Below, in pieces: positions 52,601 through 63,500 of a DNA stretch of 64,000 nucleotides. Source of the DNA: Paramoeba atlantica (Eukaryota > Discosea). The translations under genes and the position numbers were made by a program. The notes below the pieces were generated by a model. It had not been told where the DNA came from. It saw only the letters and a program-made list of their open reading frames with translations, and did no database searches. Within the stretch, counting starts at the first letter, position 1. Each line of letters begins with the position of its first letter. The stretch spans positions 18,244 to 82,243 of the forward strand of contig CDRNVI010000035.1 in NCBI GenBank assembly GCA_977017575.1. Direction: 5' to 3'.

Positions 52601-53390
52601 CCACACGAGCTCAGAGGACAAAGGAAATTGTGATATGGGAGTAGTGGATTGGATGAGGCTTAGCGCGTTGGATTGAGCATCAGTTTCACTGGATCCAACG
52701 AATATCACTTCGTTTGGTCGGTTGCATGAAAGTGTGTCTTTCATGTTCCGTTCGGTGGCGTTACTGTCTTCGATCGTGCGGTCGAAAACTCTCGCATGCG
52801 GGCTAGTTCCCGACTGCGGTTCCACATGCAGAACTGTCTCGCCAAGGTTGTCGCGCCCGACATCTTCAGAAGAAGATTCGCAGTCATAAAAATCATCGTT
52901 TGCAATATTACCTGGATTCCCAAAATCTGCGTTAACACTTTCATGGACTTCGAGATTTGGTTCTTCGTGCAAATTGTGTTCGGTGACTTTCTGTGACGAT
53001 TTCTCTGTGTTTGACTGTTGCGCGATTTCTGTTTGTCTCGGCTGGTCCTTCGTTGACTGTACCGCGGGTTCTGCTTTTCTCGTCTGCTGCTCTACGGTTT
53101 TGCTGGACTCTCCAATACGATTGCTCGAGTTGTGCTGTGCTGTTTCGCAGGCCTCATCAATTTGAGTGTTCTTGTCATGTGTCGAACGCACTGATTTGGG
53201 AGAAAGAGCTTTGGCGTATGTGCTGTCCTGAGGCTTGACTTGCAACTCGACCTGACCATGTTGCTTGATTGTTGGCGATGGCGTGTCACTTGCATTGGTG
53301 GACGATGGCGTGTTGCTTGAGTAGGCGCGGTTTTGTTTGAACAGGTTGTGCTTATTCTTTTTATCATCCTCAGCAAATATAATATCGATA
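49617..53390 (-). pseudogene. LINE-A2 copy 1, near full length, many frameshifts
   Basis: A distinct LINE-A lineage. 53390-51947: low-complexity N-terminus, then SKSSTIKAGTMCTVAWTF and IFSADFIPSVVAIYRDII, aligning with LINE-A. An in-frame TAG at 51944 separates AAKVMD from IPSTLSDDETVEKLKRLHP. RT pieces follow: RLAKGSSPGPTGTTDA, VRPVAMGEVLTKLAGLIL, motif A VDIRNAFNSPDR, and LIDDITLASKN (motif C, about 51130). Then come thumb NVSLSLLSKCVNVRQQY, knuckle region, and nuclease core SGPDVVIYWNTGAVFYDLTVVHE ending at 49617. At least five frameshifts. No GSWDQF module is seen; the 5' end stops at the palindromic DNA at 53395. Confidence 0.82.
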
Positions 53391-53630
53391 CTATAATATA
53401 GTATCGATGTAATATAGTATTCGAAGTACCTTCGATGTAATATAGTATCGATGTAATATCGATACTATAATATAGTATCGATTCGAGTTCTGGGTTAAAG
53501 ACTAGTTATATTGTAGTCGAAAAAACCAATTTTCCATATTTTGCATATCAATTGTGTTTGATGTATTTTACCGTCACGAGGGCTTATTTGTACCACTTTA
53601 GAATACTAAGCGCTGTTTTTTCTTATATAA
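53391..53630. repeat. AT-rich nested palindromes
   Basis: 53391-53485 consists of ATCGATACTAT/ATAGTATCGAT words in both orientations, with repeated GTAATATAGTATCGATG. It can fold as one cruciform. It sits between the truncated LINE-A2 and the Merlin-like transposon. The remainder to 53630 is AT-rich with nothing recognised. Confidence 0.6.
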
Positions 53631-54721
53631 ATGTCAAATTGTTCATGCTGCGACCTCAGTTGCGTCCTCACATGGCGCAACGACAGCCACATTCCTAAGG
53701 ATTTCGCCACTTTTTTGAGGACCCACGGAATCGTGAAAGACGAAGTATGCCCTCTACACGGAAAGACCGGTACACCTCACAAGACAAATTCTCTTCTAAG
53801 CGTATGCTGGAGTCGAGTGGGAAAAGGAAGTTGCCGAAAGAGGTTTTCAAAATTATGGCCGTATTTTTCAGCAAAACAAAAGAACGCATCTTCTAAGTTC
53901 CTCTTTCTAGTAAAATCCAGCGAATCGAAAACCAGGTCATTGCCTCCCAATGCAGTATCAACAAAAACACAGTGGTCAAGTGGAAAAAGGAAATTTTGCA
54001 GGTGGTGGCTGGCTATGTAAAGGATCGAAACGAGAAAACTACTTTTCTGAAGTGTGCTGTTGATGAAACGTACATTTTCAAACGAAAATATAATTATGGA
54101 AGAAGGGCGCGACAAAAGCCTTTCTGGATGGCAACAGTGACAGGAATCAGCAGAGATGGAAAATGTATATCTACCATCCGGAAACAGATCAATAATAAGA
54201 AAAAAGAAACCTTACAGGGCATCGTAAAAAAGCATACTGTGAAAAGTAAAAAAAGCTTAGTCATGACAGACTGCCTCAAAGCCTACAAAGGATTGAGTGA
54301 TTATTTGAACCATAAAACCGTAAATTACAGTAGAAAAGGCCGACACCGGTTCGTTACTGAGGATGGAATTCATACAAATAATGCGGAAAGTTGTCATTCG
54401 GCAATAAAACGAGCAATACGCAGGCAGGGTCGACTCTCAATGTTACCCGAAGAAGCGGAAAAAACAATTTCTCTGTACACCTTGTGGTTTAAGAAACCAT
54501 CCTGGCAACTCCGACTTCAAGCACTCCTGATAGCCCTGAAGGAAGCGAAAGATTTGGATTTGACAGAAGTTGAAATGTCAAGCGATGAAGAACCAGATTC
54601 TGAGTTTATTGTTGGGCAACGCAGCGCCCACAACATGGAGGTTGACGACAATGAATTCTCAAGCGGGTATGAAAGTGAAACGATTACTCTAATTGAACGT
54701 TTGCTAGACACTTCTCTTTAA
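53631..54721 (+). pseudogene. Merlin-like (IS1016/IS1595-type) transposase
   Basis: The C-terminal 250 aa (53972-54721) carry the Merlin/IS1595 core: CAVDETYIFKRKYNYGRRAR (first Asp), VMTDCLKAYKGLSDYLNH (second Asp), YSRKGRHRFVTEDGIHTNNAES (Asn-Asn-Ala-Glu, third acidic residue) and HSAIKRAIRRQG. The N-terminal zinc-binding part starts at ATG 53631 (MSNCSCCDLSC, WRNDSHIPKDF, VCPLHGKTGTPHK). The joining segment (KLPKEVFKIMAVFFSKTKER, stop TAA, VPLSSKIQRIENQVIASQCS) is in the core frame, so there is one frameshift near 53790 and one in-frame TAA. Possibly recent. Terminal repeats were not found. Confidence 0.78.
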
Positions 54722-56611
54722 AAGCTTGTGAAAGATAGGAAGGATGAAGGCATAAAGGGTGAAAGCGTAGAATGTATTGTGTATATTAAATTGATGATGT
54801 ATATTACATCATGATGTGTATTACACAATTCATTGTACGTCTGATATACGTCTACCTGCGTCAGCCCTCTACCTGCTTCAGGTGGGGTTCGCTAGACCCC
54901 AACATCGCCTAATACGGCGATGCCCTTGACCATTTGGTGTGTGTGGATTTCGCCCTAGTCTTCTCCCAGTCTTTTTCCCGATTTTCTAGAGCAGTTTTTT
55001 CCTTTTCTGAGTTTTCCAGGGAGTCGAAAGATTTTTTGCGCGCCTTGTAGGACAGTACCAATTTCTAACAATAGTTCCATAGTTTAGGTTCGACGTAGGA
55101 AAAAAAGTTCGACGTCGAAATTCTACGTAGAGACTTAGAACATTACAAAACGGGATTTTCCTCAGGGATTTACATGTGTTCGGAAAGGCAAAAATCGGTC
55201 GAGAGGGGAGATAAGAGTATATATTTTGCGTAGAAACTTGCATTTTGCATGTTCCCGCTATTATTTGATGTCATAGACAAACAATTATTGACAATTGAAT
55301 ATTCTAGTAGGTGAAAGGGGACTTTTTTCCTCCTAAAAAACTTAAATTTTTTCATGGTGGTTTCTCAAACAAAATTTCAGTATTATCCAAGCGAGTGATT
55401 AAACATCGTATTTTTGCTACTTACCCGACTCCGCTCTATCATTTTTCTTTGCACAGGCTGTAAAATGTATGACGGTATCACTTTTTGTAGTTGGAAACCT
55501 TGGATGACGTGCTGATAGAAGCCTGTACCGTACGGTGTGAATTGAGGAGTTCTTGTAATCCGCTGTTTAAGGAATTTGAAATTATTGTCCAGGCTCAGAA
55601 CCGGAACCAAGGTAGAGCTCATAAATTTTCTTGTTTGGTATATTTTATTAAGGAAAGTATGAAGTTAAAAGTTTTCGGGGGAAAAAAGTCCCTTTTGACC
55701 TTCTAGTATTATATTCGTCTTCCTGTGCTATTAAGATAGTGTTAAGATACAGTTTCTGTACCTTGGTACATTTTCGCTAGCACTAGAAGCAATGAAATGC
55801 TCTTCGCTTACCTCGCTGGAGGAAGTAGAATCTATTTCATCAGTAAGAGACTCTCCGTCGGAAGAAAAGGCCAAAGCATCGTCATGCGGAACAACACAAG
55901 TACCAAATTCACTCTTTTCTACGCGAAAATGTTCGAGTTGAAGAAGAAAAAGGTTTTCCGAACAATCTGGAATATGAATGTCCTGCGAATCGGTGATCGA
56001 CGACATGCAGGAGTAAACTAAAAAAAACTGCCCAAAAATCGCCAATGAAATAATAAAAAAATGACAATAATAACGTGATTTGGCAATAGGTCCAGATTTT
56101 GCGGCCACTTAGAGGGGTGACTCTGGGTGGGAGCGCCCGGGAGCGCCTAGGATATCTTTTGTCAAAATTTTCTTCTTTAGTTTCTTAATATTTTTTGCTT
56201 CAATCGGAAGATACAGAAATCATGTTACGGGAATTGTTATTCTGCAGAGCTCAAACGAGGGTTTCGGCATGTAATACACGTTAATAATACATTGTACTTA
56301 GAGGGGTGACTCTGGGTGGGAGCGCCTAGGATCCTGCCTAGGATTTTTTTCAACTTTTTTTCCATCAAAATTCCGAACTCGGCGGACCTTCGTTAAACGC
56401 GTACAACTCTTCGCCCCAATTAGAAAAAGTTCCAAAAAGAAATGTGCATTATCCGTTCAATACCTCCCTTTTTTGGAGCCTTTCGAAAATTTAATTATTT
56501 CAAAAATACTTAGAAATATCAAACAGAAAAGGTGTTTCGTCTTTGCTGCATTCTTGTTTGTCTTAGTCTTCGCGTTGTTCGATCCCTTTTTACATCTTTT
56601 CGTTGCTTTCA
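54722..56611. other. Mostly non-coding region with short minus-strand ORFs and repeats
   Basis: A TGATGTATATTACATCA palindrome lies at about 54795. Minus-strand 55383-55622 (FKFLKQRITRTPQFTPYGTG) and 55731-56108 (YYCHFFIISLAIFGQFFLVY hydrophobic, then acidic SSDGESLTDEIDSTSSSEV) are open, unrecognised, and could be exons of one decayed transposon gene. A direct repeat GAGGGGTGACTCTGGGTGGG(AGCGCC) is at 56112 and 56301. A pyrimidine tract CATTCTTGTTTGTCTTAG ending at 56568 is a good trans-splice acceptor for the next gene. Confidence 0.45.
55744..55765 (+). other. Orphan spliced-leader-like sequence
   Basis: AAGATACAGTTTCTGTACCTTG followed by GTACATTTTCGC. It lacks the last TTG and no ORF follows on this strand. 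It may be a leader relic of a lost insertion or chance within the minus-strand ORF. Confidence 0.5.
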
Positions 56612-57889
56612 ATGTTTTCGCAAATTAGCACCCAGCTTACACCAACGGTGAGGCGCCTTTTAAAGGAAACCCATACCGCCTACGGAACATACTACCGTGT
56701 TTTTCTTCACAATCATTTGGTACACGGATTAATTTCACTAGTTGCGTTACAGCGCTCAGATGCTGAAATCGAGAAGCACTACTATTCTCAAGCACAACTA
56801 CTTGAGAAGCCAACTCCTCGTTTACTGCAAATAACAGAAACTAACTGGGAATCTCACTTGGATGAGGGCTTCCGTGCAGCTCCAGACTTTGTAAACTTCT
56901 TTGATCATGTTGTCAGCAGAATTGGTTTTCAATCCTGTCTAAAGAAATTCGTCTTGCATCCAAAGCTGGCTTCGCGACTTGTGGCAGGAGCAGTGCACGG
57001 GCTCATTCACTTAGGCTACGCGTGTGAGTTAGCAGAGAAGGAACCGGATGCCGCATGCGACTTATTATCGGAAACGTTGGCTATGGTTTGTACCACTCGA
57101 GATCAATTTCGGCAAATCGTTGATATGCTCCCTTCTTTGAGTATGGAACACGGTAATTTCGAAGGAAATATTGTATTGTCCATAATCGAGGCGATGGAGA
57201 AAGAGACAAAACTTTATGAAATTCCTCCTCGGGATCATCCAGACAAGCTGGATTACGTGATCGCACATACAGATGTCATGAAACCGTTTTACGCCAAATT
57301 TGAAATAGAGCCTTCTCACGCAAGCATTACGGAGCGACTGAAGGAACTATATGTTGCCGCGACGGTCATTGTATTTGCCTCCGTTGTGGATTATAGAGCC
57401 CCGCGAGTGGATTTTTTTCTTGTTCACTTGCTAACCTCTTGTTTTGCTTTGGTACAGGTTCTTCCCTCCATTGAATTAAGTGTCGCTCTGATTCTGTGTC
57501 GACTTCATTTCATTGCGACACTAGCGTGGTATCGAGCCCGCGCGTCGCCCACTCTATGCGTTCATGCTTTACTACAAGAATCTACCCCATTAAGCTGGAT
57601 CGATGTAGAAAACCTTTACGCACAACCCGACATGGAAGTTCACGCTGTCAAAGCTGTTAGAGCTTTAAAATTCGGTCAAGAGCTTTGTGTACAAGAAAGT
57701 TTAGAACAAATGCTTCCCGAAACGAAAGGAAAGAATTTCTGGTTAATCTGCGCTAACGTTTTGGCAAAGTCAATTCCTGAAGAACAGGACATGGAAATAT
57801 GGATGCAAAAGGGTGTAATGGTGGGGAAAACGGGCAGCCCTTTATGGCTGCAGGAGGAAGCTTGGGATTACTACAAACCTACAAGTTAG
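56612..57889 (+). CDS. Questin-oxidase-like protein (DUF4243 family)
   Basis: 425 aa from ATG 56612 (MFSQISTQLTPTVRRLL). Family hallmarks are FLHNHLVHGLISLVALQRSD near the N-terminus, then DFVNFFDHVVSRIGFQSCLK, and LVAGAVHGLIHLGYACEL with the conserved HxLIHLGYxxE signature before SETLAM. Relatives include fungal questin oxidase, a Baeyer-Villiger-type oxygenase of anthraquinone metabolism, but the substrate here cannot be told. The frame is intact and unlike any mobile gene in the window. An SL-acceptor-like AG lies 44 bp upstream. Neighbours on both sides are transposons, so it is an isolated cellular gene. No intron is needed. Confidence 0.75.
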   Translation: MFSQISTQLTPTVRRLLKETHTAYGTYYRVFLHNHLVHGLISLVALQRSDAEIEKHYYSQAQLLEKPTPRLLQITETNWESHLDEGFRAAPDFVNFFDHVVSRIGFQSCLKKFVLHPKLASRLVAGAVHGLIHLGYACELAEKEPDAACDLLSETLAMVCTTRDQFRQIVDMLPSLSMEHGNFEGNIVLSIIEAMEKETKLYEIPPRDHPDKLDYVIAHTDVMKPFYAKFEIEPSHASITERLKELYVAATVIVFASVVDYRAPRVDFFLVHLLTSCFALVQVLPSIELSVALILCRLHFIATLAWYRARASPTLCVHALLQESTPLSWIDVENLYAQPDMEVHAVKAVRALKFGQELCVQESLEQMLPETKGKNFWLICANVLAKSIPEEQDMEIWMQKGVMVGKTGSPLWLQEEAWDYYKPTS

Positions 57890-58367
57890 TTCGTCCCATG
57901 TACACGGGTTGAGTGAAAAGACCAGTCTGCACATTTTAATAGTCTACAGTATGTTGCACTTGTGACATTACTCCTTGTGACACGTGATAAATATCAACTT
58001 GTACATACAAAATATTTATTTTTGTAAATACAGGTACACCCCTTAGACGATAGCAGTCCCCCCCCTTAATTTTCGTACAGGTGGAGCTCAGAGCTCATAT
58101 TTATTTTAAAGAATGTGTAGAATAGAAAAGTAGAGCGTTTCCCGCTATTTTTAGCTCAGTTTATTCATGATATGAAACGCCGGAGTGGGGCCAAAAAAAA
58201 TTACATTGATTTTTGACAATTTGCTTCTCCAAAATATTTTTAAATATGGCAATTCTTGGTGAAAGTAAAGGAAAATTCGCTTTTTTATGACTTTTTAGCT
58301 TGACATTTTTCTTTTCAACAAAAGGACATTATCTACGTACATAATATTGTATATGACTATTTTCTTT
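57890..58367. other. AT-rich spacer
   Basis: No gene recognised. Probably 3' UTR of the preceding gene and unique flank of the inverted-repeat element. Confidence 0.4.
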
Positions 58368-58476
58368 TTTAGGCTCTTCGTTAAACGCGGTGGTTGTTTT
58401 CAACTTAGAAGTCACTCATGCTACGCTCTCCGAGTTGAAAACCACCACCGCGTTTAACGAAGAGCCTAAAAAAGAA
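58368..58476. repeat. Terminal hairpin 1 of the long inverted-repeat element
   Basis: TTTTTAGGCTCTTCGTTAAA...CGGTGGTTGTTTTCAACT pairs with AGTTGAAAACCACCACCGCG...CGAAGAGCCTAAAAA, a stem of about 40 bp with one mismatch region around a loop of some 25 bp. Similar hairpins stand at 63216 and 63388. Confidence 0.85.
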
Positions 58477-59055
58477 AATTTAGCCTGGAAAACGGAAAGA
58501 TTATAGCCAAAAATAGCCGAATTTCGGGTACAAATGGGGTCATTTTCGCATATTTTTGCTCTCAGAGCACTAAATCCGACATTTGCGCGTGGGAAATCAC
58601 TCGCAGGCATGAATGAAAGCCTACCGAACGTATTGGGTAGAGAATGCGACTCCAACCATACCATTCTTTCGACACAAAAATGCCCCTTTAGGTCCGAAAA
58701 ATACTTTTTCACCTTTTTTAGTCAAAAATGGGTCATTTTGGGGGGCGCACCACAGTTCGAAGAAGTGATACCTTGCGAAAACAACTGCGTAGAAAGCTAG
58801 TGTAGGTCCCAAACTATCAAAATACAATAGGGGAAACGATTTTGGAAAAATATTTTTTTTGTCATTTTTTTCGCCAGGTTGAAATTTTTTTCAAAAATTT
58901 GTTTCCGAAAAAATCCGAACTTGGCGGACCCGTCCTGCGGATACGCGGGGGGGTCACCCCCGGGTAGGGGGGTGGAAAATGCGCGCCAAGACCCCGGCTA
59001 CCCTTTCTGCGGTTTTTTTTCGAAAACTAATTTTTTCGAAAAAATTTGCTCGACC

Positions 59056-59145
59056 ATGCCCCCCCCCCCTGGACCCCCCCCCTGGACCCCCCCCTGGACC
59101 CCCCCCCTGGACCCCCCCCATGGACCCCCCCCATGGACCCCCCAT
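59056..59145 (+). repeat. C-rich minisatellite in the inverted-repeat arm
   Basis: About seven units of CCCCCCCTGGA / CCCCCCATGGA. The mirror-image copy in the other arm (62566-62630) is shorter, so unit number has drifted between arms. Confidence 0.85.
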
Positions 59146-59305
59146 TTTTTTCAAATTTTTTTTTCAGTTTTGGACCACCGGAGCCCCCTTTTATATTTTT
59201 TTCTTCTATTATATTACTGTGTTCCTCTTTATATTTTCACTGTTTTTGTTCACTTTTTTTTCAATAATCGAGTGTAGAGCGGTAGTTTTACAACCACCGC
59301 AATTG

Positions 59306-60221
59306 TATACTCATTTTCCGTTATTTTCTATGGTATGCCAGGGGTGTCGTGGGTTCGCTTGTCGATGACAGTTCACCCTCAGCCGTATATCACGCTGGTC
59401 GGAAGCACAGTGCGAGCAGTGGCTTCGAAGGCACGGGCTTGTCGCGAGAAGCGTTTTCTGTGGAAAAAGGACACACTCATCAACAAAAGAAATGGAATTA
59501 GAGGATAGTGTGTGGCACTGTACTAAGAAATGCAAGAGTAGATTTCTAGATAGGGTGTAAACTAGGGTGTAAAGCAAATGTTTTTCAAAAAAGGCGAATT
59601 TTCCTTTACTTTAACCCAATTCTTTCGTGAAAGAAAATCTCAGGTCCGTCGAATCCGTCAATTTAGTTGAATATGTGATCTCCTTTCTTCTCTACTACCA
59701 AACGCATGCGCTTTACACCCCTGTTCCACTTTTTTGCCCGCAATTGATTGAGCGCACCAGATGAGCTTTTCGAATAATTTTTTAAGCAAAGTACGTAGAT
59801 GATTCGCCAGAGCGTGTAAAAAATGCGTTTTTCACCCCTTGTTTCAGCTGTGGTGACTGAGCAAAAAAGGTTCGTTTTTTTCACGTTTTTCAGTAACAAA
59901 TTGCATTTTTTTTTTGTTTTTTTAGGTTATTTTACCACAATTTATGTATACTTCTATCTTCCATTTCTCTTTTGAAATGTCCTGATTATTTATTCTATGA
60001 ACAATACTGCGTTTTTAAGACTCCTTCGTTTTATTAATAATATTTCTTACTAGTAATGCACAATCGTCACCCAAGTTCTTTATCCCTTGAAGATTTAGTT
60101 CGCTCTGGCGAATTGATCCAACTTCAGAGCGGGAGATATTTTTTATGCGACCGAGATCAGGATGCGTTGCCTACCTTGACCCCTCCACTATCAGATTCTT
60201 TCTCTGCGGCTTTATAAAGAG
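59306..60221. other. Element interior, left part
   Basis: AT-rich with no recognised gene. A few short open frames lack any familiar motif. 60061-60220 may be decayed transposase sequence upstream of the Tc1 remnant. Confidence 0.4.
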
Positions 60222-60473
60222 GTGAAGAGTGCTCAGACTCTCCCAAGATGGCCAGCAGACTCCCCGGATCTAAACCCAATAGAAAATCTCTGGAGTATTC
60301 TCAAGCTGTACAAGAATAAACATAGACCAAATACCGTGAGTGAAATAAAGGAAGTATGCGATCGATACTTGAAGTCTCCTGCTTGTCGGAAGGAATGTTA
60401 TAAACTGCACCGTACTTTTAAAAAACGAATGGAAATGGTTATTTTGTATGGAGGAAAGAAGATCCCTTACTGA
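60222..60473 (+). pseudogene. Tc1/mariner transposase C-terminal remnant
   Basis: 83 codons containing LPRWPADSPDLNPIENLWSI and LKLYKNKHRPNTVSEIKEVC. W(P)ADSPDLNPIENLW is the signature around the third acidic residue (Glu in NPIENLW) of Tc1/mariner DDE enzymes. The helix-turn-helix region and the first two Asp residues are absent, so this is a fragment, probably of an element once carried inside the inverted repeats. Confidence 0.85.
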
Positions 60474-61179
60474 AATACTACAGTGAATCTTTCATCCACT
60501 TTAGTATTTCGATAGAAATTATGCAATTTTGTGCAAGTTTTAGTTCAGAGGAACATGTTTGTAAAACAGGGGAACGGGGGTGTAAATACCGTTGACCCAC
60601 TTAATTTGAATAATATTAATTGTGAATCATTGTTTTTCGAAAAGAAGTTTATTCACATTTAATGTTCCCGAATTTAATGTTCTCATTATTATTGTTTCTG
60701 TGTATCATAGCTGTAAAATTATTAATCATTTTATTGAGGGGGATAAGGTGAGTATCTAACTCGCTTACTAAGGTTAATTCCGCGAGCCCAAAATGGGCAT
60801 AAAACGAGCACAAAAAGATTTTTTTAAAATTTTAAAAACAGAGGTATGGCTCATCAATCAATCTCCGTAATACTTCAAAAATGAAAAAAGTCGAGTACGG
60901 TCAGCAGTTTTTAGAACCCTTTTACCAAAAACGCGACTCGGAATGCGGCTCAGAGACGGGCATTTCAAATTCGAAAAAAATGCAAAGATGCTTGATTACG
61001 TTCCCAAAATTGACAGAGTACAGCTGTTTCAAAGTTTGGGGAATATTTCTGAGCTCCTCAAATAACTTCCAGAAATATATTTTTTCTTGAAGCGCATTTC
61101 ACTCGCCGACGGCATAACAAATGAACGAAAAAGAGGTATGATTTTCTCGGGCTTGAAAAAGTTGCCAACTGGCCACGTA
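60474..61179. other. Element interior, right part
   Basis: AT-rich, no gene recognised. A short run of A/T homopolymers and a weak ORF at 60881-61090 lead into the minisatellite. Confidence 0.4.
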
Positions 61180-62260
61180 AGATGAATGGCGACGTCCAAA
61201 AAAAGTCGCAAGCTGGCCACCTCCTGCATGAAAGGACAGCTGGCCACTTTTTCAGAGGGTGGCCAGGTGGCCACTTTTTCCTAGGGTGTGGCCAGGTGGC
61301 CACTTTTTCTTAGGGTGGCCAGCTGGCCACTTTTTCAGAGGATGGCCAGGTGGCCACTTTTTCCTAGGGTGTGGCCAGGTGGCCACTTTTTCCTAGGGTG
61401 TGGCCAGGTGGCTACTTTTTCTTAGGGTGGCCAGGTGGCCACTTTTTCTTAGGGTGGCCAGCTGGCCACTTTTTCAGAGGACGGCCAGGTGGCCACTTTT
61501 TCAGAGGATGGCCAAGTGGCCACTTTTTCAGGGAGTGGCCAGGTGGCCACTTTTTCCTAGGGTGTGGCCAGCTGGCCACTTTGTCAGAGGGTGGCCAGGG
61601 GGCCACTTTTTCTTAGGGTGGCCAGCTGGCCACTTTTTCAGAGGACGGCCAGGTGGCCACTTTTTCAGAGGATGGCCAAGTGGCCACTTTTTCAGGGGGT
61701 GGCCAGGTGGCCACTTTGTCAGAGAGTGGCCAGGTGGCCACTTTTTCTTAGGGTGGCCAGCTGGCCACTTTTTCAGAGGACGGCCAAGTGGCCACTTTTT
61801 CAGGGGGTGGCCAGGTGGCCACTTTTTCCTAGGGTGTGGCCAGCTGGCCACTTTGTCAGAGGGTGGCCAGGTGGCCACTTTTTCTTAGGGTGGCCAGGTG
61901 GCCACTTTTTCAGGGGGTGGCCAGCTGGCCACTTTTTCAGAGGATGGCCAAGTGGCCACTTTTTCAGGGAGTGGCCAGGTGGCCACTTTTTCCTAGGGGG
62001 TGGCCAGCTGGCCACTTTTTCAGAGGACGGCCAGGTGGCCACTTTTTCAGAGGATGGCCAAGTGGCCACTTTTTCATGGGGTGGCCAGGTGGCCACTTTT
62101 TCCTAGGGTGTGGCCAGGTGGCCACTTTGTCAGAGGGTGGCCAGGTGGCCACTTTTTCTTAAGGTGGCCAGGGGACCACTTTTTCAGAGGGTGGCCAGCT
62201 GGCCACTTTTACAGGGGGTGGACAGCTGGACACTTTTTCTTAGGGTAGCCACTTTACGAA
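61180..62260. repeat. 30/31-bp minisatellite built on TGGCCAnnTGGCCA
   Basis: About 35 units of GGTGGCCAGGTGGCCACTTTTTC plus a variable tail (AGAGGA, CTAGGGTGT, TTAGG, AGGG). The central 14 bp are palindromic (TGGCCAGCTGGCCA and variants), so the array is rich in small inverted repeats. Units ending in CTAGGGTGT are 31 bp and shift the frame; the others are 30 bp, which creates long repetitive open frames on both strands that are not genes. Variant order is partly repeated (for example 61440-61560 and 61620-61720), indicating duplication of blocks. Confidence 0.93.
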
Positions 62261-62403
62261 GTTGCCTTCAAGCTAGCAAGCGCATAGGTGGGCATTTCTC
62301 GTGCAGGGAGATACGATTTCTTTTCAGTGAGAAGCTGCGACATCTGTTGCTTCGTATCTCCCTAGCCCCCTTTATACCTGGATCTAATAATAATACGTAG
62401 TTA
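62261..62403. other. Unique segment between minisatellite and right arm
   Basis: Contains GGAGATACGA...TCGTATCTCC, an inverted pair at 62307 and 62355. No gene. Confidence 0.4.
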
Positions 62404-63215
62404 TTATTGCGGTGGTTGTAAAACTACCGCTCTACACTCGATTATTGAAAAAAAAGTGAACAAAAACAGTGAAAATATAAAGAGGAACACAGTAATATAA
62501 TAGAAGAAAAAAATATAAAAGGGGGCTCCGGTGGTCCAAAACTGAAAATTTTTTTTGAAAAAATGGGGGGTCCATGGGGGGGGGTCCAGGGGGGGGTCCA
62601 GGGGGGGGGGTACCAGGGGGGGGGGGGCATGGTCGAGCAAATTTTTTCGAAAAAATTAGTTTTCGAAAAAAAACCGCAGAAAGGGTAGCCGGGGTCTTGG
62701 CGCGCATTTTCCACCCCCCCTACCCGGGGGTGACCCCCCCGCGTATCCGCAGGACGGGTCCGCCAAGTTCGGATTTTTTCGGAAAAAAAAATTTGAAAAA
62801 AATTTCAACTTGGCGAAAAAATGACAAAAAAAATATTTTTTCCAAAATCGTTTCCCCTATTGTATTTGATAGTTTGGGACCTACACTAGCTTTCTACGCA
62901 GTTGTTTTCGCAAGGTATCACTTCTTCGAACTGTGGTGCGCCCCTCAAAATGACCCATTTTTGACTAAAAAAGGTGAAAAAGTATTTTTCGGACCTAAAG
63001 GGGCATTTTTGTGTCGAAAGAATGGTATGGTTGGAGTCGCATTCTCTACCCAATACGTTCGGTAGGCTTTCATTCATGCCTGCGAGTGATTTCCCACGCG
63101 CAAATGTCGGAGTTAGTGCTCTGAGAGCAAAAATATGCGAAAATGACCCCATTTGTACCCGAAATTCGGCTATTTTTGGCTATAATCTTTCCGTTTTCCC
63201 GGCTAAATTTTCTTT

Positions 63216-63330
63216 TTTTAGGCTCTTCGTTAAACGCGGCGGGTAGTTTTCAACGCGAAGCGCGCAGCACGAGTGACTTCTAAGTTGAAAGCAACCACCG
63301 CGTTTAACGAAGAGCCTAAAAAAGAAAATT
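63216..63330. repeat. Terminal hairpin 2
   Basis: Same 5' and 3' stem (TTTTTAGGCTCTTCG...CGAAGAGCCTAAAAA) as hairpin 1. The inner half is in the inverse arrangement to hairpin 3, as expected for the outer end of the right arm. Confidence 0.85.
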
Positions 63331-63387
63331 TATATACATATATAATTATATAATTAATAACTACATATTATTTATATAATAATTTCC
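63331..63387. other. 57-bp AT spacer between two head-to-head copies
   Basis: Almost pure A/T (TATATACATATATAATTATA...). It is the centre of a large palindrome made of hairpins 2 and 3 and the arms behind them. Confidence 0.75.
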
Positions 63388-63500
63388 TTTTTAGGCTCTT
63401 CGTTAAACGCGGTGGTTGTTTTCAACTTAGAAGTCACTCATGCTGCGCGCTTCGCGTTGAAAACTACCGCCGCGTTTAACGAAGAGCCTAAAAAAGAAAT
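63388..63500. repeat. Terminal hairpin 3
   Basis: Reverse complement of hairpin 2 with minor differences. It opens a second copy of the inverted-repeat arm. Confidence 0.85.

Larger units (their letters stand above)
58368..63330. mobile_element. 5-kb foldback-type element with 0.9-kb inverted repeats
   Basis: Arm 58368-59301 is repeated in inverse orientation at about 62404-63330 with few differences, including the hairpin end, the motif ...GGGTAGAGAATGCGACTCC..., a C/G minisatellite and an inner GCGGTAGTT-TTAC-AACCACCGC hairpin. Open frames in the arms are conserved as DNA mirror images, not evidently as proteins. The interior holds a Tc1/mariner remnant, AT-rich DNA and a minisatellite. 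Long, repeat-containing inverted arms recall foldback elements. No transposase for the arms themselves is visible. Confidence 0.75.

Noticed and set aside
54880-54910. tRNA T-arm-like GGGGTTCGCTAGACCCC
   Set aside because: The loop is nine bases and no acceptor, D or anticodon arm could be placed around it.
58480-58827. Conserved small protein in the inverted-repeat arms
   Set aside because: Frames are open on both strands and conserved simply because the arms are near-identical DNA. No recognisable domain or start context.
61371-62248. Repetitive proteins such as WPGGHFF or ARWPLF repeats
   Set aside because: By-products of the 30-bp minisatellite, open on both strands and shifted by 31-bp units.
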